NCBI GenBank assembly: GCA_001683825.1
Contig: LXTR01000048.1
Span: 1 to 64,000, forward strand
Source of the DNA: Flavobacteriaceae bacterium CP2B
GTDB taxonomy: Bacteria; Bacteroidota; Bacteroidia; Flavobacteriales; Flavobacteriaceae
Direction of reading: 5' to 3'
Length of the DNA: 64,000 bases
Below are positions 25,906 through 34,667 of this stretch, in pieces. Both the position numbers and the translations under genes were made by a program. The stretch's first letter is position 1; every line of letters begins with the position of its first letter. Below the pieces are notes generated by a model, which worked only from the letters and a program-made list of their open reading frames with translations, did no database searches and was not told the origin of the DNA.

Positions 25906-27318
25906 TTACTTCAGGGTAGATGGGCACACATAATCAGTCATTTCCATCCCGGATTCCTTCATGGCCTTAAAACCACCGGCAATGTCCACCAGGTTGTGGA
26001 TCCCCCTGCTTTTTAGGATAGAGGCCGCGATCATAGAACGGTAGCCCCCTGCGCAGTGCAGGTAAAAATTCCGGTCTTTGGGGAATTCAGCCAGGTGTTT
26101 GTTGATAAAATCCAGGGGCGTGTTCCGGGCATCTGCCAGGTGTTCCGATTCATATTCGCTGCCTTTTCGCACATCAAATACCGGCAGCTTGTCTTTTTCC
26201 AGCTGTTTTTTCACCTCCGCTGTGGGGAGGGAGGTAATGGTATCCACTTCTTTGCCTGCCTTTTTCCATGATTCGAAACCTCCCTGGAGGTAGCCCAGGG
26301 TATGGTCAAACCCTACCCTCGAAAGGCGGGTAACGGCCTCCTCTACTTTATCCGGGGGCGCTACCAGCAGGATGGGCTGTTTCACATCGGCGATGAGGGC
26401 CCCAACCCAGGGGGCAAAATCCCCGCCCAGGCCGATGAATATGGAACGCGGGATATGGCCACGCGCAAAATCTTCCTGTTGGCGTACATCCAGTACCAGG
26501 GCCCCGGTTTCATTGGCTGCCGTTTCAAAGGCATCGGGGCCCAGGGCGGTATTGCCCCGTTCCAGGACCTCCCGGATATCTTCATAACCCTCCTTGTTCA
26601 TCTTCACATTCAGGGGGAAATATTTGGGGGGTGGCAGCAGGCCTTCCGTGACCTCCTCGATGAACTCTTCCCGGCTCATGTCGGCCCGGAGGGCGTAGTT
26701 TACCTTTTTTTGGTTCCCGAGGGTATCTACCGTTTCTTTCATCATGTTTTTCCCGCAAGCCGAGCCAGCCCCGTGGGCCGGGTAGACAATGACCGCATCG
26801 GGCAGGGGCATGATCCTGGACCTCAAACTGTCATACAGCATGCCGGCCAGTTGCTCCTGGGTCATGTCGGCCGCCTTTTGCGCCAGGTCGGGCCGCCCCA
26901 CGTCACCGAGGAAAAGGGTATCCCCGGAAAAAATGGCATGTTCCCTGCCCCTGGCATCCAGCAGCAGGTAGGTGGTACTCTCCATGGTATGCCCGGGGGT
27001 ATGCAATGCCCGGATGGTGAGCTCGCCCACTTTAAATTCCTGCCCGTCCCTGGCAATGATCGCCTCGAAAGACGGGTTGGCGCCGGGCCCATAGACGATT
27101 GGGGCACCGGTCTCAGCCGCCAGGGTAACATGCCCACTGACAAAATCTGCGTGGAAATGCGTTTCAAAAATGTACTTGATACGGGCGCCATCGGCCTTGG
27201 CGCGCTGCAAATAGGGCGCCACTTCCCGGAGGGGATCGATGATGGCCGCTTCGCCCTTGCTTTCTATGTAGTAGGCACCCTGGGCGAGGCAACCCGTATA
27301 TATTTGTTCAATATTCAT
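25906..27318 (-). CDS. MBL-fold hydrolase with two rhodanese domains (persulfide dioxygenase-like)
   Basis: A 470-aa protein from the Met at 27318 (an alternative Met lies three codons upstream). Residues 1-250 are a metallo-beta-lactamase fold of the ETHE1/glyoxalase-II type: THFHADFVSGH is the metal-binding HxHxDH element, HTPGHTMEST, FSGDTLFLGDVGRP and YPAHGAGSACG supply the other ligands. Two rhodanese-like domains follow: one around VLDVRQQEDFARGHI without an obvious catalytic Cys, and a C-terminal one with FYLHCAGGYRSM carrying the Cys. Such fusions oxidise glutathione-type persulfide and handle sulfane sulfur. It lies 35 bp after the SulP transporter, hinting at a sulfur-handling pair. 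Confidence 0.85.
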   Translation of the reverse strand: MNIEQIYTGCLAQGAYYIESKGEAAIIDPLREVAPYLQRAKADGARIKYIFETHFHADFVSGHVTLAAETGAPIVYGPGANPSFEAIIARDGQEFKVGELTIRALHTPGHTMESTTYLLLDARGREHAIFSGDTLFLGDVGRPDLAQKAADMTQEQLAGMLYDSLRSRIMPLPDAVIVYPAHGAGSACGKNMMKETVDTLGNQKKVNYALRADMSREEFIEEVTEGLLPPPKYFPLNVKMNKEGYEDIREVLERGNTALGPDAFETAANETGALVLDVRQQEDFARGHIPRSIFIGLGGDFAPWVGALIADVKQPILLVAPPDKVEEAVTRLSRVGFDHTLGYLQGGFESWKKAGKEVDTITSLPTAEVKKQLEKDKLPVFDVRKGSEYESEHLADARNTPLDFINKHLAEFPKDRNFYLHCAGGYRSMIAASILKSRGIHNLVDIAGGFKAMKESGMEMTDYVCPSTLK

Positions 27319-27353
27319 GACATTCAATTTTTGCGTGTATAAAAATACGATTT

Positions 27354-29096
27354 TTAAATGGGCCCGCCGTCGCCCGAGGGCTTGTTTTGATATGCGATCC
27401 GCACCTGTATTTCCGTGGCCGATTCAGGGTGGTCGTAATAGTCGACCGCATCCTGGATCCGGAGGAAAAGGTGTTCCTTGGGGAGCAAATCGATGATATC
27501 GCTGTGAAAGATCACGTCCCTGGTGGGGCCTATGGCCCCTGAGAGGTAGAACCGGATGCCCCGCTGGTGGATTTCATGGATGACCTTAACCAGCATGGCC
27601 GTGGCGGTAGAATCAATATAATTGATGGCCTCCGCGTTCAGGATGACACAGCGCAGCTGGTCTCCTTTCTCTTCGATGAATTTAAACAACTGGTTTTTAA
27701 AGTAGTTTTTGTTTCCAAAGTAGAGCTGCGAATCAAAACGAACGATCAAAAGGTCGTCCCGGATGTCCACATCGTCCTGGAACCGTTCGATGTTTTTGTA
27801 ATAGGCGGTACCCTTAATGTTCCCCAGCACGGCAAAATGCGGCCGGGAGGTACGGTAGAGCATCAGGATCAGCGACAGCAGCACCCCCAGGAGGATGCCT
27901 TGTTGTATGCCCAGGAAAAGGGTAAACAGGAAGGCAAACACCAACACGTAGAACTCGTCCCGCTGGTGTTCCCATAAAAAGGCCGGGTACCGCAATTCTA
28001 CCAGCCCGGCTACAGACACCATGATAATGGATGCCAGGACGGCCAGGGGGAGGTCATAGAAAAAGGGGGTTAAGAAAAGGAGGGTAAGGACGACGAGTGC
28101 CATGCTGATGACCCCTGCCAGCTGGGTCCTGGCCTGCATCTTATGGTTGATGGCCGAACGCGAAAAACTGGCGGTCACGGAATACGACTGAAAGAAGGCC
28201 CCAAACAGGTTGGCAGCGCCGATGGCCAAAAGTTCCTGCCTGGGGTTGGTGGCATCTTCCTGGTTCTTTTCATCCATAGCCTGCCCGATGGAAATGGCTT
28301 CGGTGTAACTGATAATGGCCAGGGCCAAGGCCATGGGCATGAGGGTGTTCAGGTGTTCCCAGCTAAACCGGGGCGCCTCAAAGTCGGGCAGTCCCCTGGG
28401 GATGGCCCCCACCACCGCCACCCCATGTGCATTAAGCCCAGAAAAGGTCGCCAGGAGGATCCCCAACACCACCACGATCAAAAATGCCGGGAGGCGGCGG
28501 TTCCACTTCCTGATCAAAACGATGATCAAAATCCCCCCCATCCCCACCATCAAGGTCAACCCATGGGTGTGGTGCATTTCGCGGAAGATGTCATTGAAAA
28601 GAATATGGAAACGGCTGCTATTCACCACATCGGTGCCCAGCAGGTGTTTCAGCTGGCTAAGGACGATAATAATGGCCGCGGCCGAGGTAAACCCGCTGAT
28701 TACGGGTTTGGAAAGGAAATTTACGAGGAAATCCATACGGAGGAGGCCCAGGATAAGCTGGATGGTCCCCACCATAAAGGTGAGCAGTACTGCCAGGGCG
28801 ATATATTCCTCCACACTGCTTACCGTAAGGGCCCCCAGCCCCGCTGCCACCAACAGGGAGTCCATGGCCACCGGCCCCACCGCCAGCTGCCTGGAGCTGC
28901 CCACCAGCGCGTATATCAACAATGGCAACAGGCCTGCATACAAACCATGTACCGGGGGCAGCCCCGCAATCATGGCATAGGCCATCCCCTGGGGTACCAG
29001 TACAATACCCACGGTGAGCCCGGCCAACAGGTCCTGTGAAAAGTCGGCCTTTTGGTAGGTGGGCAGCCACTGCAGGATGGGGAAGAATCGTCGCAT
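27354..29096 (-). CDS. SulP family anion transporter with STAS domain
   Basis: A 580-aa SLC26/SulP transporter. The N-terminal FPILQWLPTYQKADFSQDLLAGLTVGIVLVPQGMAYAMIAGLPPVHGLYAGLLPLLIYALVGSS region contains the family signature across the first helices; about 12-14 membrane segments follow, then a C-terminal STAS domain (about 440-555; VRFDSQLYFGNKNYFKNQL, ILNAEAINYIDSTATAML). Substrates in this family include sulfate, bicarbonate and dicarboxylates; the neighbouring sulfur enzyme favours sulfate, while marine relatives often take bicarbonate, so I leave it open. An exact -7 box TACCTTTG sits only 4 bp before the ATG, suggesting a leaderless or near-leaderless transcript. Confidence 0.9.
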   Translation of the reverse strand: MRRFFPILQWLPTYQKADFSQDLLAGLTVGIVLVPQGMAYAMIAGLPPVHGLYAGLLPLLIYALVGSSRQLAVGPVAMDSLLVAAGLGALTVSSVEEYIALAVLLTFMVGTIQLILGLLRMDFLVNFLSKPVISGFTSAAAIIIVLSQLKHLLGTDVVNSSRFHILFNDIFREMHHTHGLTLMVGMGGILIIVLIRKWNRRLPAFLIVVVLGILLATFSGLNAHGVAVVGAIPRGLPDFEAPRFSWEHLNTLMPMALALAIISYTEAISIGQAMDEKNQEDATNPRQELLAIGAANLFGAFFQSYSVTASFSRSAINHKMQARTQLAGVISMALVVLTLLFLTPFFYDLPLAVLASIIMVSVAGLVELRYPAFLWEHQRDEFYVLVFAFLFTLFLGIQQGILLGVLLSLILMLYRTSRPHFAVLGNIKGTAYYKNIERFQDDVDIRDDLLIVRFDSQLYFGNKNYFKNQLFKFIEEKGDQLRCVILNAEAINYIDSTATAMLVKVIHEIHQRGIRFYLSGAIGPTRDVIFHSDIIDLLPKEHLFLRIQDAVDYYDHPESATEIQVRIAYQNKPSGDGGPI

Positions 29097-29100
29097 TACC

Positions 29101-29108
29101 CAAAGGTA
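29101..29108 (-). promoter_or_regulatory. -7 promoter box of the SulP gene
   Basis: On the minus strand TACCTTTG matches the Bacteroidota sigma-A -7 consensus TAnnTTTG. It ends 4 bp before the ATG at 29096, so the start of transcription would fall at or very near the start codon. No clear -33 TTTG was found at standard spacing. Confidence 0.35.
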
Positions 29109-29147
29109 GCACTTAAAACAGAATTCCCGCCGGCTTCAGGGGGTGCC

Positions 29148-30068
29148 TCAGTCTTGCCCGAAATAGTCCTTTTTATAAAAATGCCCCAGTTCTTGGGTTA
29201 ACAGCAGGATTTCCGGCTTGTCTTTACGCAACAACACATGCCAGTCATTATAGGATTCCCAGGCGTCATTGACGAATACCGCCGGCCCATAGGCCTCCAC
29301 AAGTTTCCGCCTCAGGCGTTCCTCTTCACCTTTTCCCGTCAGGATCCATGCCACCTTCAATTGCCCGTCCCCAAAACGGGCCTCCACTTTCCTGGGAAAG
29401 CCGGCAAACGGCACCCCAAAACAATTCCACTGCAACTGGGCATTGGGATCGCTTCCATCCAGGGTTTCCTCCTGTGTAAAGGCCGAGGAAGCCTCCATTA
29501 CAGGCTTCAGGTTTTCCAGCTTCTCTCCCATCTGAAGGAAGGCAGGCAGTGCGACTGTCTGGTCATATCCCGGAAAGGCGCCCCCGTTTGAAGGCAGCAG
29601 GGGGTGGTCCCAGGCAAAGAGGTTCAGGTGCAAGCCTTCTTCCCTCATGAACCAGGCCGAATCATCTGATGGGCGGGTAATAACCCCCTTCTCCCAATGC
29701 ACCCTATACTGCATAAAGGCCTGCAAGGAATCCAGTCCTGCCAATGCCAGGGCAGCCAGCACCTGACCCCTTGCCTGTATAAAGGCCAGGCGGTTATCGG
29801 CGAAGGTAAAAACCACTTCCCCCAGGCGTTTCCCCCCAGCCCGGTAACCCAGGCATACTAAATGGTCTTCGCGTTCGCCCGCCAGGGGGAACGTGGGCTT
29901 TTCGGGAGTTACCAGCCTGATTTCATCAGATTTGTGCGTGGCCATGGCCTGTACCTCTTCCAGGGGTTGCCCCATGAAAACCTCGTCAAACAGGACGACC
30001 TCCTGGCTGTAGATCGTGGTTGTCGTAAAAAAAAGGCCCATCAGCAGGGCCAGCGGATAAACATGCAT
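29148..30068 (-). CDS. Secreted protein of unknown function
   Basis: A 306-aa protein with a signal peptide (MHVYPLALLMGLFFTTTTIYSQ, cleavage likely after residue 21) and no lipobox, hence periplasmic. The mature protein alternates beta strands and helices and seems to contain two similar halves, one around LGEVVFTFADNRLAFIQARGQVLAALALAG and one around VEARFGDGQLKVAWILTGKGEEERLRRKLVEAYG, both strand-strand-helix units ending in a short helix. No catalytic motif recognised. It is 51 bp upstream of the SulP gene on the same strand but could be transcribed alone. I do not assign a family. Confidence 0.65.
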   Translation of the reverse strand: MHVYPLALLMGLFFTTTTIYSQEVVLFDEVFMGQPLEEVQAMATHKSDEIRLVTPEKPTFPLAGEREDHLVCLGYRAGGKRLGEVVFTFADNRLAFIQARGQVLAALALAGLDSLQAFMQYRVHWEKGVITRPSDDSAWFMREEGLHLNLFAWDHPLLPSNGGAFPGYDQTVALPAFLQMGEKLENLKPVMEASSAFTQEETLDGSDPNAQLQWNCFGVPFAGFPRKVEARFGDGQLKVAWILTGKGEEERLRRKLVEAYGPAVFVNDAWESYNDWHVLLRKDKPEILLLTQELGHFYKKDYFGQD

Positions 30069-30171
30069 ACCTAAAGAATTTTAATAGTTTATAGTAAAGA
30101 TTCCTCTTGGGCATGATTGTTACAACTGGAAGCATAAAATTTGCAGGGCGCAATGTGGAAATAGGCGCCCT

Positions 30172-30963
30172 TCAAGTGCGGGTCGCGCTATCCGGCCGGA
30201 GCCAGAGGGAGAACTGCCGCGCATCTTCCCCCAGGAATTCAAAACCCTGGTGCAGGTCCTTTTGTGCTACGGCATAGGGGTAAAAGGTGATGGGTTCTAT
30301 GCAGATCATGTTGGGCACCTCGGTCCAAAGCATAAAATGGCCGAATCCCGAGGTACGGAGGTGCAGTATTTTTTCGTCTTTCAGCGTTACCTCCTCCAGG
30401 CCGGGCAGTAGCAGGGCCCTGCTGCCCACAGCCAGCACCTCCCGGAGCGTTACCGCCGTTTCGCCCGCCTGTACCGTTGGCCTGGGGCTGCGCAACTTAA
30501 AGGCCGGGTGGTACCCCATCATATAGGGCATGTCACGTTCGCCCTTCAGGGTGAACCGGACTTCCAGGCCTTCATCGGTGAGCGTGAAGGATTTTTCGAA
30601 ATGGAAACTATAGGGCCATACGCCCCATTGCATGGGGGAGCGATCGGGGTATTTGGTATTCTTTACGGGGGTGCCCGCCTGGTATTCCTTTACAAAGGTG
30701 GCCCCCGCAGCAGATTGCCCCTTCAGGGAATAGGCCATATCGCGCAACAGACCGTGCTGGTCCTGCAGGGCATTGCCCCTGGGGACCTGCACCCGGTAGG
30801 AGGCCTCCGCGGTAGGCCCGATCACGGGGAACATTTCCGTATCGGACTGGCCCCAGCCGGGGCTTCCCTTCTGGTGGATGAATTCATAGCCATCTACCCG
30901 GTAGCTTACCAGCTCGCCCCCGTCTATCACAGCCTCCTGCCCCCCTTTGTGGATCCGGATCAT
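30172..30963 (-). CDS. Aldose 1-epimerase (galactose mutarotase-like) family protein
   Basis: A 263-aa beta-sandwich protein: an N-terminal GGELVSYRVDGYEFIHQ, GWGQSDTEMFPVIGPT, LQDQHGLLRDMAY with the first conserved His, then MGYHPAFKL with the second His and a C-terminal MLWTEVPNMICIEPITFYP containing the catalytic Glu region. This is the YihR/LACX-like subgroup, whose members act on or bind hexoses of uncertain identity. Its ATG overlaps the stop of the upstream M20 peptidase by 4 bp, so the two are coupled although their chemistry is unrelated. Cytoplasmic. Confidence 0.85.
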   Translation of the reverse strand: MIRIHKGGQEAVIDGGELVSYRVDGYEFIHQKGSPGWGQSDTEMFPVIGPTAEASYRVQVPRGNALQDQHGLLRDMAYSLKGQSAAGATFVKEYQAGTPVKNTKYPDRSPMQWGVWPYSFHFEKSFTLTDEGLEVRFTLKGERDMPYMMGYHPAFKLRSPRPTVQAGETAVTLREVLAVGSRALLLPGLEEVTLKDEKILHLRTSGFGHFMLWTEVPNMICIEPITFYPYAVAQKDLHQGFEFLGEDARQFSLWLRPDSATRT

Positions 30964-32267
30964 GATTTCTGGTTGATGAGGCGGTAGATCAACAGGGCGG
31001 TACGCTGGGTCAGGGCCTCAACCGTATTCAGGTTCACCGTTTCTTCCGGGGTATGGGCCCTGGACCCCATGGTGCCCAATCCGTCCAGGCAATCTACGTA
31101 TTCGGCCACGAAAGACGTATCGGCGGCCCCTCGTTTTCCGGGGTCATATGCCAGGACTTCGCCCTGGCCCAGGTCCAGGCTTACCTGGTTGAGTACCTCC
31201 AGGAGTTTGCTGTTCCCGGCTGTAGGGCTCATCGCAGGGTAGGCGTCTTCAAACGTGATGCTGGCCGAAGTATGCGGCAGGTTGTTGGCGACGATGGCGC
31301 GCATTTTTTCCCGGGCCGATTCCTTTTGTTCCTCACTGATAAAACGAAGCCCCCCATTGACCATGGCCGTCTGGGCCACCACGTTGGTTTTGCCGAAAGC
31401 CTGCCCTTTGGCCGCTCCTTCCTCAAATACCAGGGAAGTACCCCCCAGGACCAGCCCCGGGTTAAAGGTGAGGAATTCCTCTCCCCGGACCTCCTCGTAA
31501 AAGGCATTCAGGATGCGCGACATTTCAAAAATGGCCCCGGCCCCGGTATTTTCATTGAATATCCCTGAAGAGTGGGCTCGTTTCCCGGTCACTTCCAGTT
31601 TCCACCCCGAGCTGCCACGGCGGGCCACGGTGGCGTAGTTAAAACCCGTAGAGGTCTCAAAACCCAGGGCAATATCACTCCGCCTGGCGGCTTCGATCAG
31701 GTCGCCCCGGCTGGTCTCCAGGGGGCTCCCGGCATCTTCCTCGTCCCCGGTAAAGGCCACAATGATTTGGGCGTCTCCCAGCAAGCCATTCTCATGCAGC
31801 GCTTTCAGGGCGTAGAGCACGATCACATCGCCCCCTTTCATATCGTTCCCCCCGGGGGCATGGGCGATGCTATCGTTTACCCGGACAAATTCCTGGAAAG
31901 GGCTGTCTTCCTCAAAAACCGTATCCAGGTGCCCTATCAGCAAGAGCCGCTTCCCTTTTCCCCCTTTGATCTCGGCAAAGAGGTGGCCTGCACGGTTCAT
32001 TTCAGGCGGCATGTCAACCCAGCGGGTGTCAAAACCTATGCCGTCAAAGGCGTTCATGAATTCGGCTCCCACGGCTTTGACCCCTTCGATATTGTAGGTG
32101 CCGCTGTTGATATTGGTCACCTTTTCCAGGAACGCGATAGCTTCGGCGTTGTTGCCGGCCACTGTGGCTACCACCTTCTTTTCCTGCCGACTGAGCCGTT
32201 GTGCCTGCATGCCGATGGTGACCAATAGGAGTATAAAGAGCGGGGCCTTTCGTAAATAGGTGTTCAT
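30960..32267 (-). CDS. M20/M25/M40 family metallopeptidase, exported
   Basis: A 435-aa zinc peptidase of the glutamate carboxypeptidase type with a signal peptide (about residues 8-22, ...LVTIGMQAQ). Zinc and catalytic residues visible: IGHLDTVFE (His and following Asp), GGNDMKGGDVIVLYAL (bridging Asp), FTGDEEDAGSP (general base Glu and zinc Glu), and RAHTPEETVNL with the last His. A dimerisation lid domain lies between (about residues 200-330). It likely trims N-blocked or C-terminal residues from peptides in the periplasm. The stop overlaps the start of the epimerase-like gene; upstream, 69 bp separate it from the cysteine synthase. Confidence 0.9.
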   Translation of the reverse strand: MNTYLRKAPLFILLLVTIGMQAQRLSRQEKKVVATVAGNNAEAIAFLEKVTNINSGTYNIEGVKAVGAEFMNAFDGIGFDTRWVDMPPEMNRAGHLFAEIKGGKGKRLLLIGHLDTVFEEDSPFQEFVRVNDSIAHAPGGNDMKGGDVIVLYALKALHENGLLGDAQIIVAFTGDEEDAGSPLETSRGDLIEAARRSDIALGFETSTGFNYATVARRGSSGWKLEVTGKRAHSSGIFNENTGAGAIFEMSRILNAFYEEVRGEEFLTFNPGLVLGGTSLVFEEGAAKGQAFGKTNVVAQTAMVNGGLRFISEEQKESAREKMRAIVANNLPHTSASITFEDAYPAMSPTAGNSKLLEVLNQVSLDLGQGEVLAYDPGKRGAADTSFVAEYVDCLDGLGTMGSRAHTPEETVNLNTVEALTQRTALLIYRLINQKS

Positions 32268-32336
32268 AGGGTATACGGTTTTTATGTATTGCTATTTGAT
32301 TTTCATTTTGTGCCCCGGGCCGGCAGGCGTGTTTAG

Positions 32337-33317
32337 CTATTCTGTAAAGCCCTGCTTCTGCATCCACTCATCATTGAAAATTTTACCCACATAGCGGCTA
32401 CCGTGGTCGTGGAAGAGGACGACCACCACGTCGTCTTTGGTAAAATGCTCTTTGAGCTGCAGTACCCCTTTGATGGCGGCACCGGCAGAGTTCCCCAGGA
32501 ACATCCCCTCTTCACGGGCCAGGCGGCGGGTATAGACCGCTGCATCCTTGTCGGTTACCTTGGTAAACCCATCGATGATGTCAAAATTCACATTCTTGGG
32601 CAGGATATCCTCCCCGATGCCTTCGGTGAGATAGGGATAAATCTCCTTCTCGTCAAAAATACCGGTTTCATGGTACTTCTTAAAAACCGAACCATAGGTA
32701 TCCACGCCCCATATCCTGATATCGGGGTTTTGCTCCTTGAGGTAGGTCCCCACCCCTGAGATGGTGCCCCCGGTACCCACGCCAACCACGAAGTGGGTGA
32801 TCTTGCCCTGGGTTTGTTCCCATATTTCGGGGCCGGTACTCAGGTAATGTCCCTTGGTATTGGAAAGGTTATCGTACTGGTTCACGTACCAGGAATTGGG
32901 TATTTCTTCCGAAAGCCTTTTGGCGGTGGAGTAATAACTCCGGGGGTCATCCGCAGCCACGTTCGTAGGGCAGATATGCACTTCGCTGCCCATGGCCCTC
33001 AGGATGTCTATTTTTTCTTTCGACTGTTTGTCCGGGATGGTGCAGATCATCTTATAGCCTTTGACCACGGCGGCAATGGCCAAGCCCAGCCCTGTATTCC
33101 CGGACGTGCCCTCTATGATCGTGCCGCCCGGTTTTAATTTCCCGGAGGCTTCCGCATCCGCTATCATCTGCAGGGCCATGCGGTCTTTAACAGAATTGCC
33201 GGGATTGAAGGTCTCGTACTTGGCCAACACCAGGCACGGGAGTTCTGCGGTGAGTTTATTGATCTTAACCAAAGGGGTATTCCCAATGGTTTCCAGGATA
33301 TTCTGAGCGTATTTCAT
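32337..33317 (-). CDS. PLP-dependent cysteine synthase / cystathionine beta-synthase family
   Basis: A 326-aa fold-type II PLP enzyme. I start at the Met at 33317, giving MKYAQNILETIGNTPLVKIN; an upstream Met at 33326 would overlap the promoter box. Features: the PLP lysine in GNSVKDRMALQMI, the substrate loop EGTSGNTGLGLA, the phosphate-binding GVGTGGTISGVGTYL, and a C-terminal VVLFHDHGSRYVGKIFNDEWM typical of the cystathionine beta-synthase-like subgroup. No CBS regulatory pair is present. It probably makes cysteine or cystathionine from an activated serine. An exact TATCTTTG -7 box immediately precedes the start. Confidence 0.9.
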   Translation of the reverse strand: MKYAQNILETIGNTPLVKINKLTAELPCLVLAKYETFNPGNSVKDRMALQMIADAEASGKLKPGGTIIEGTSGNTGLGLAIAAVVKGYKMICTIPDKQSKEKIDILRAMGSEVHICPTNVAADDPRSYYSTAKRLSEEIPNSWYVNQYDNLSNTKGHYLSTGPEIWEQTQGKITHFVVGVGTGGTISGVGTYLKEQNPDIRIWGVDTYGSVFKKYHETGIFDEKEIYPYLTEGIGEDILPKNVNFDIIDGFTKVTDKDAAVYTRRLAREEGMFLGNSAGAAIKGVLQLKEHFTKDDVVVVLFHDHGSRYVGKIFNDEWMQKQGFTE

Positions 33318-33323
33318 AGCAAA

Positions 33324-33331
33324 CAAAGATA
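33324..33331 (-). promoter_or_regulatory. -7 promoter box of the cysteine synthase gene
   Basis: Minus-strand TATCTTTG is an exact match to the Bacteroidota consensus and ends 6 bp before the preferred ATG at 33317. It overlaps the alternative upstream Met codon, which argues against that start. The transcript would have almost no leader. Confidence 0.45.
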
Positions 33332-33422
33332 AAAGTTCCGTTTTGTTTTGGAAGGTTCCGCACCCAAAATTACGGGCACATGGAGCCTTACAGGCGTAGG
33401 TGGGGGGAAGCTTCCTGCCGTA

Positions 33423-34664
33423 TTACTCAAATTTAATGGCCTTTACCGGGCTGATCCGGGTAATGATATAGGAAGGTACCAGCAGCATCGCGAGGCACAG
33501 CAACAAGACCCCCGCGTTCAGGGCCAGGACCGTCCAAAAATCTATGTTTACCGGGATGTATTCTATATAATACTCCCTGGGGTTGGGAAATTTAAACAGG
33601 CGAAAACGGTCCTGCAGCCAAAGCAGGGCCAGTCCCAGGCCGTTGCCCCACAGCAACCCTATCCCGATCAGGTAGGAGGCATTGTACAGGAAAACTTTCC
33701 TGATGCTCCAGTCATTGGCCCCCAGGGCCTTCAGCACCCCGATCATTTGGGTTCGTTCCAGGATAAGGACCAGGAGGGCCGTGATCATATTGATCCCCCC
33801 TACAATGACCATGATCCCGATGATCAGGGCAATATTGAAATCGAAAAGGCCCACCCACTCGAAGATCTTATAGTATTTGTTCCTGATATTCTGTGTATCC
33901 AGGTCAGACAGCGTGTTGCCATAGATTTCGGCTGTTTTCTCCTCCAGGCTGTCAAAATCGTCCAGGAAGACTTCAAAAGAGCCCACCTGGTCTTCATTCC
34001 ATTGGTTCATACGCTGTATGTGCCGGATGTCTGTAAAAAGGTAGGTGGTGTCAAACTCTTCAAAACTGCTGTCGTACAGGCCTACGATCGTAAACTTACG
34101 CTGGTTGGGGGTTTTAGCGGGGTCATCATCCTTAAGGAAAAAGGCGAAGAAATCATCTCCCACCCCCAGTTGAAGCCGTCTTGCCATGGTCCGCGACATC
34201 AGCACCTCGGTATTCAGATCGCCCTGGAAATCCGGAAGCCGGCCGGCCACCAGGTATTCTTCAAACGCGTCCCAGCGGTAGTCTTTGCCCACCCCCTTGG
34301 CAATAATCCCTTCAAAGGTATCCTCGGTACGTATGATACCCCCTTTGGTGGCCACGGCCTGGATGTGTTCTACCCCCTGTACCAGGTTAAAATCCGGGTA
34401 AAATTCCTGGACTTTGGAAACGGGCACCACCGAAACCTCTGAGCGGTTGTTATCGTAATTGTAGATTTGTACATGCCCGTTAAAAGCAGCGATTTTTTCG
34501 CGGATCTTCTGTTTTAGCCCTACCCCTGTGGCGATTGCGATAAGCATCATGACCAGGCCGATGGCAATAGCGGCAATGGCTATTTTTATTATTGGCGCCG
34601 AAATGCTAATTTTATGCTCTTTCCCCTTGATAAGGCGCCGTGCAATAAAAAATTCTAAATTCAA
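33423..34664 (-). CDS. FtsX/LolE-type ABC transporter permease
   Basis: A 413-aa permease with four transmembrane helices: one near residues 24-48 (IKIAIAAIAIGLVMMLIAIATGV), a large periplasmic domain (about 50-270), then three helices in the last 140 residues. The N-terminus LEFFIARRLIKGKEHKISISAPIIK is characteristic of the LolC/LolE branch, which extracts lipoproteins for delivery to the outer membrane, with an ATPase subunit encoded elsewhere. Translation appears to begin at TTG 34664, three bases from the divergent ATG of the NamZ-like gene, so the two promoters overlap inside each other's 5' ends. Confidence 0.88.
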   Translation of the reverse strand: MNLEFFIARRLIKGKEHKISISAPIIKIAIAAIAIGLVMMLIAIATGVGLKQKIREKIAAFNGHVQIYNYDNNRSEVSVVPVSKVQEFYPDFNLVQGVEHIQAVATKGGIIRTEDTFEGIIAKGVGKDYRWDAFEEYLVAGRLPDFQGDLNTEVLMSRTMARRLQLGVGDDFFAFFLKDDDPAKTPNQRKFTIVGLYDSSFEEFDTTYLFTDIRHIQRMNQWNEDQVGSFEVFLDDFDSLEEKTAEIYGNTLSDLDTQNIRNKYYKIFEWVGLFDFNIALIIGIMVIVGGINMITALLVLILERTQMIGVLKALGANDWSIRKVFLYNASYLIGIGLLWGNGLGLALLWLQDRFRLFKFPNPREYYIEYIPVNIDFWTVLALNAGVLLLCLAMLLVPSYIITRISPVKAIKFE

Positions 34665-34667
34665 AGG

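Noticed and set aside
25739-25927. Small minus-strand frame upstream of the microprotein pair
   Set aside because: It overlaps the end of the MBL-rhodanese gene and its composition is not protein-like.
28143-29039. Long plus-strand frame inside the SulP gene
   Set aside because: A His/Gln/Gly-rich shadow of a membrane-protein gene; no plausible protein features.
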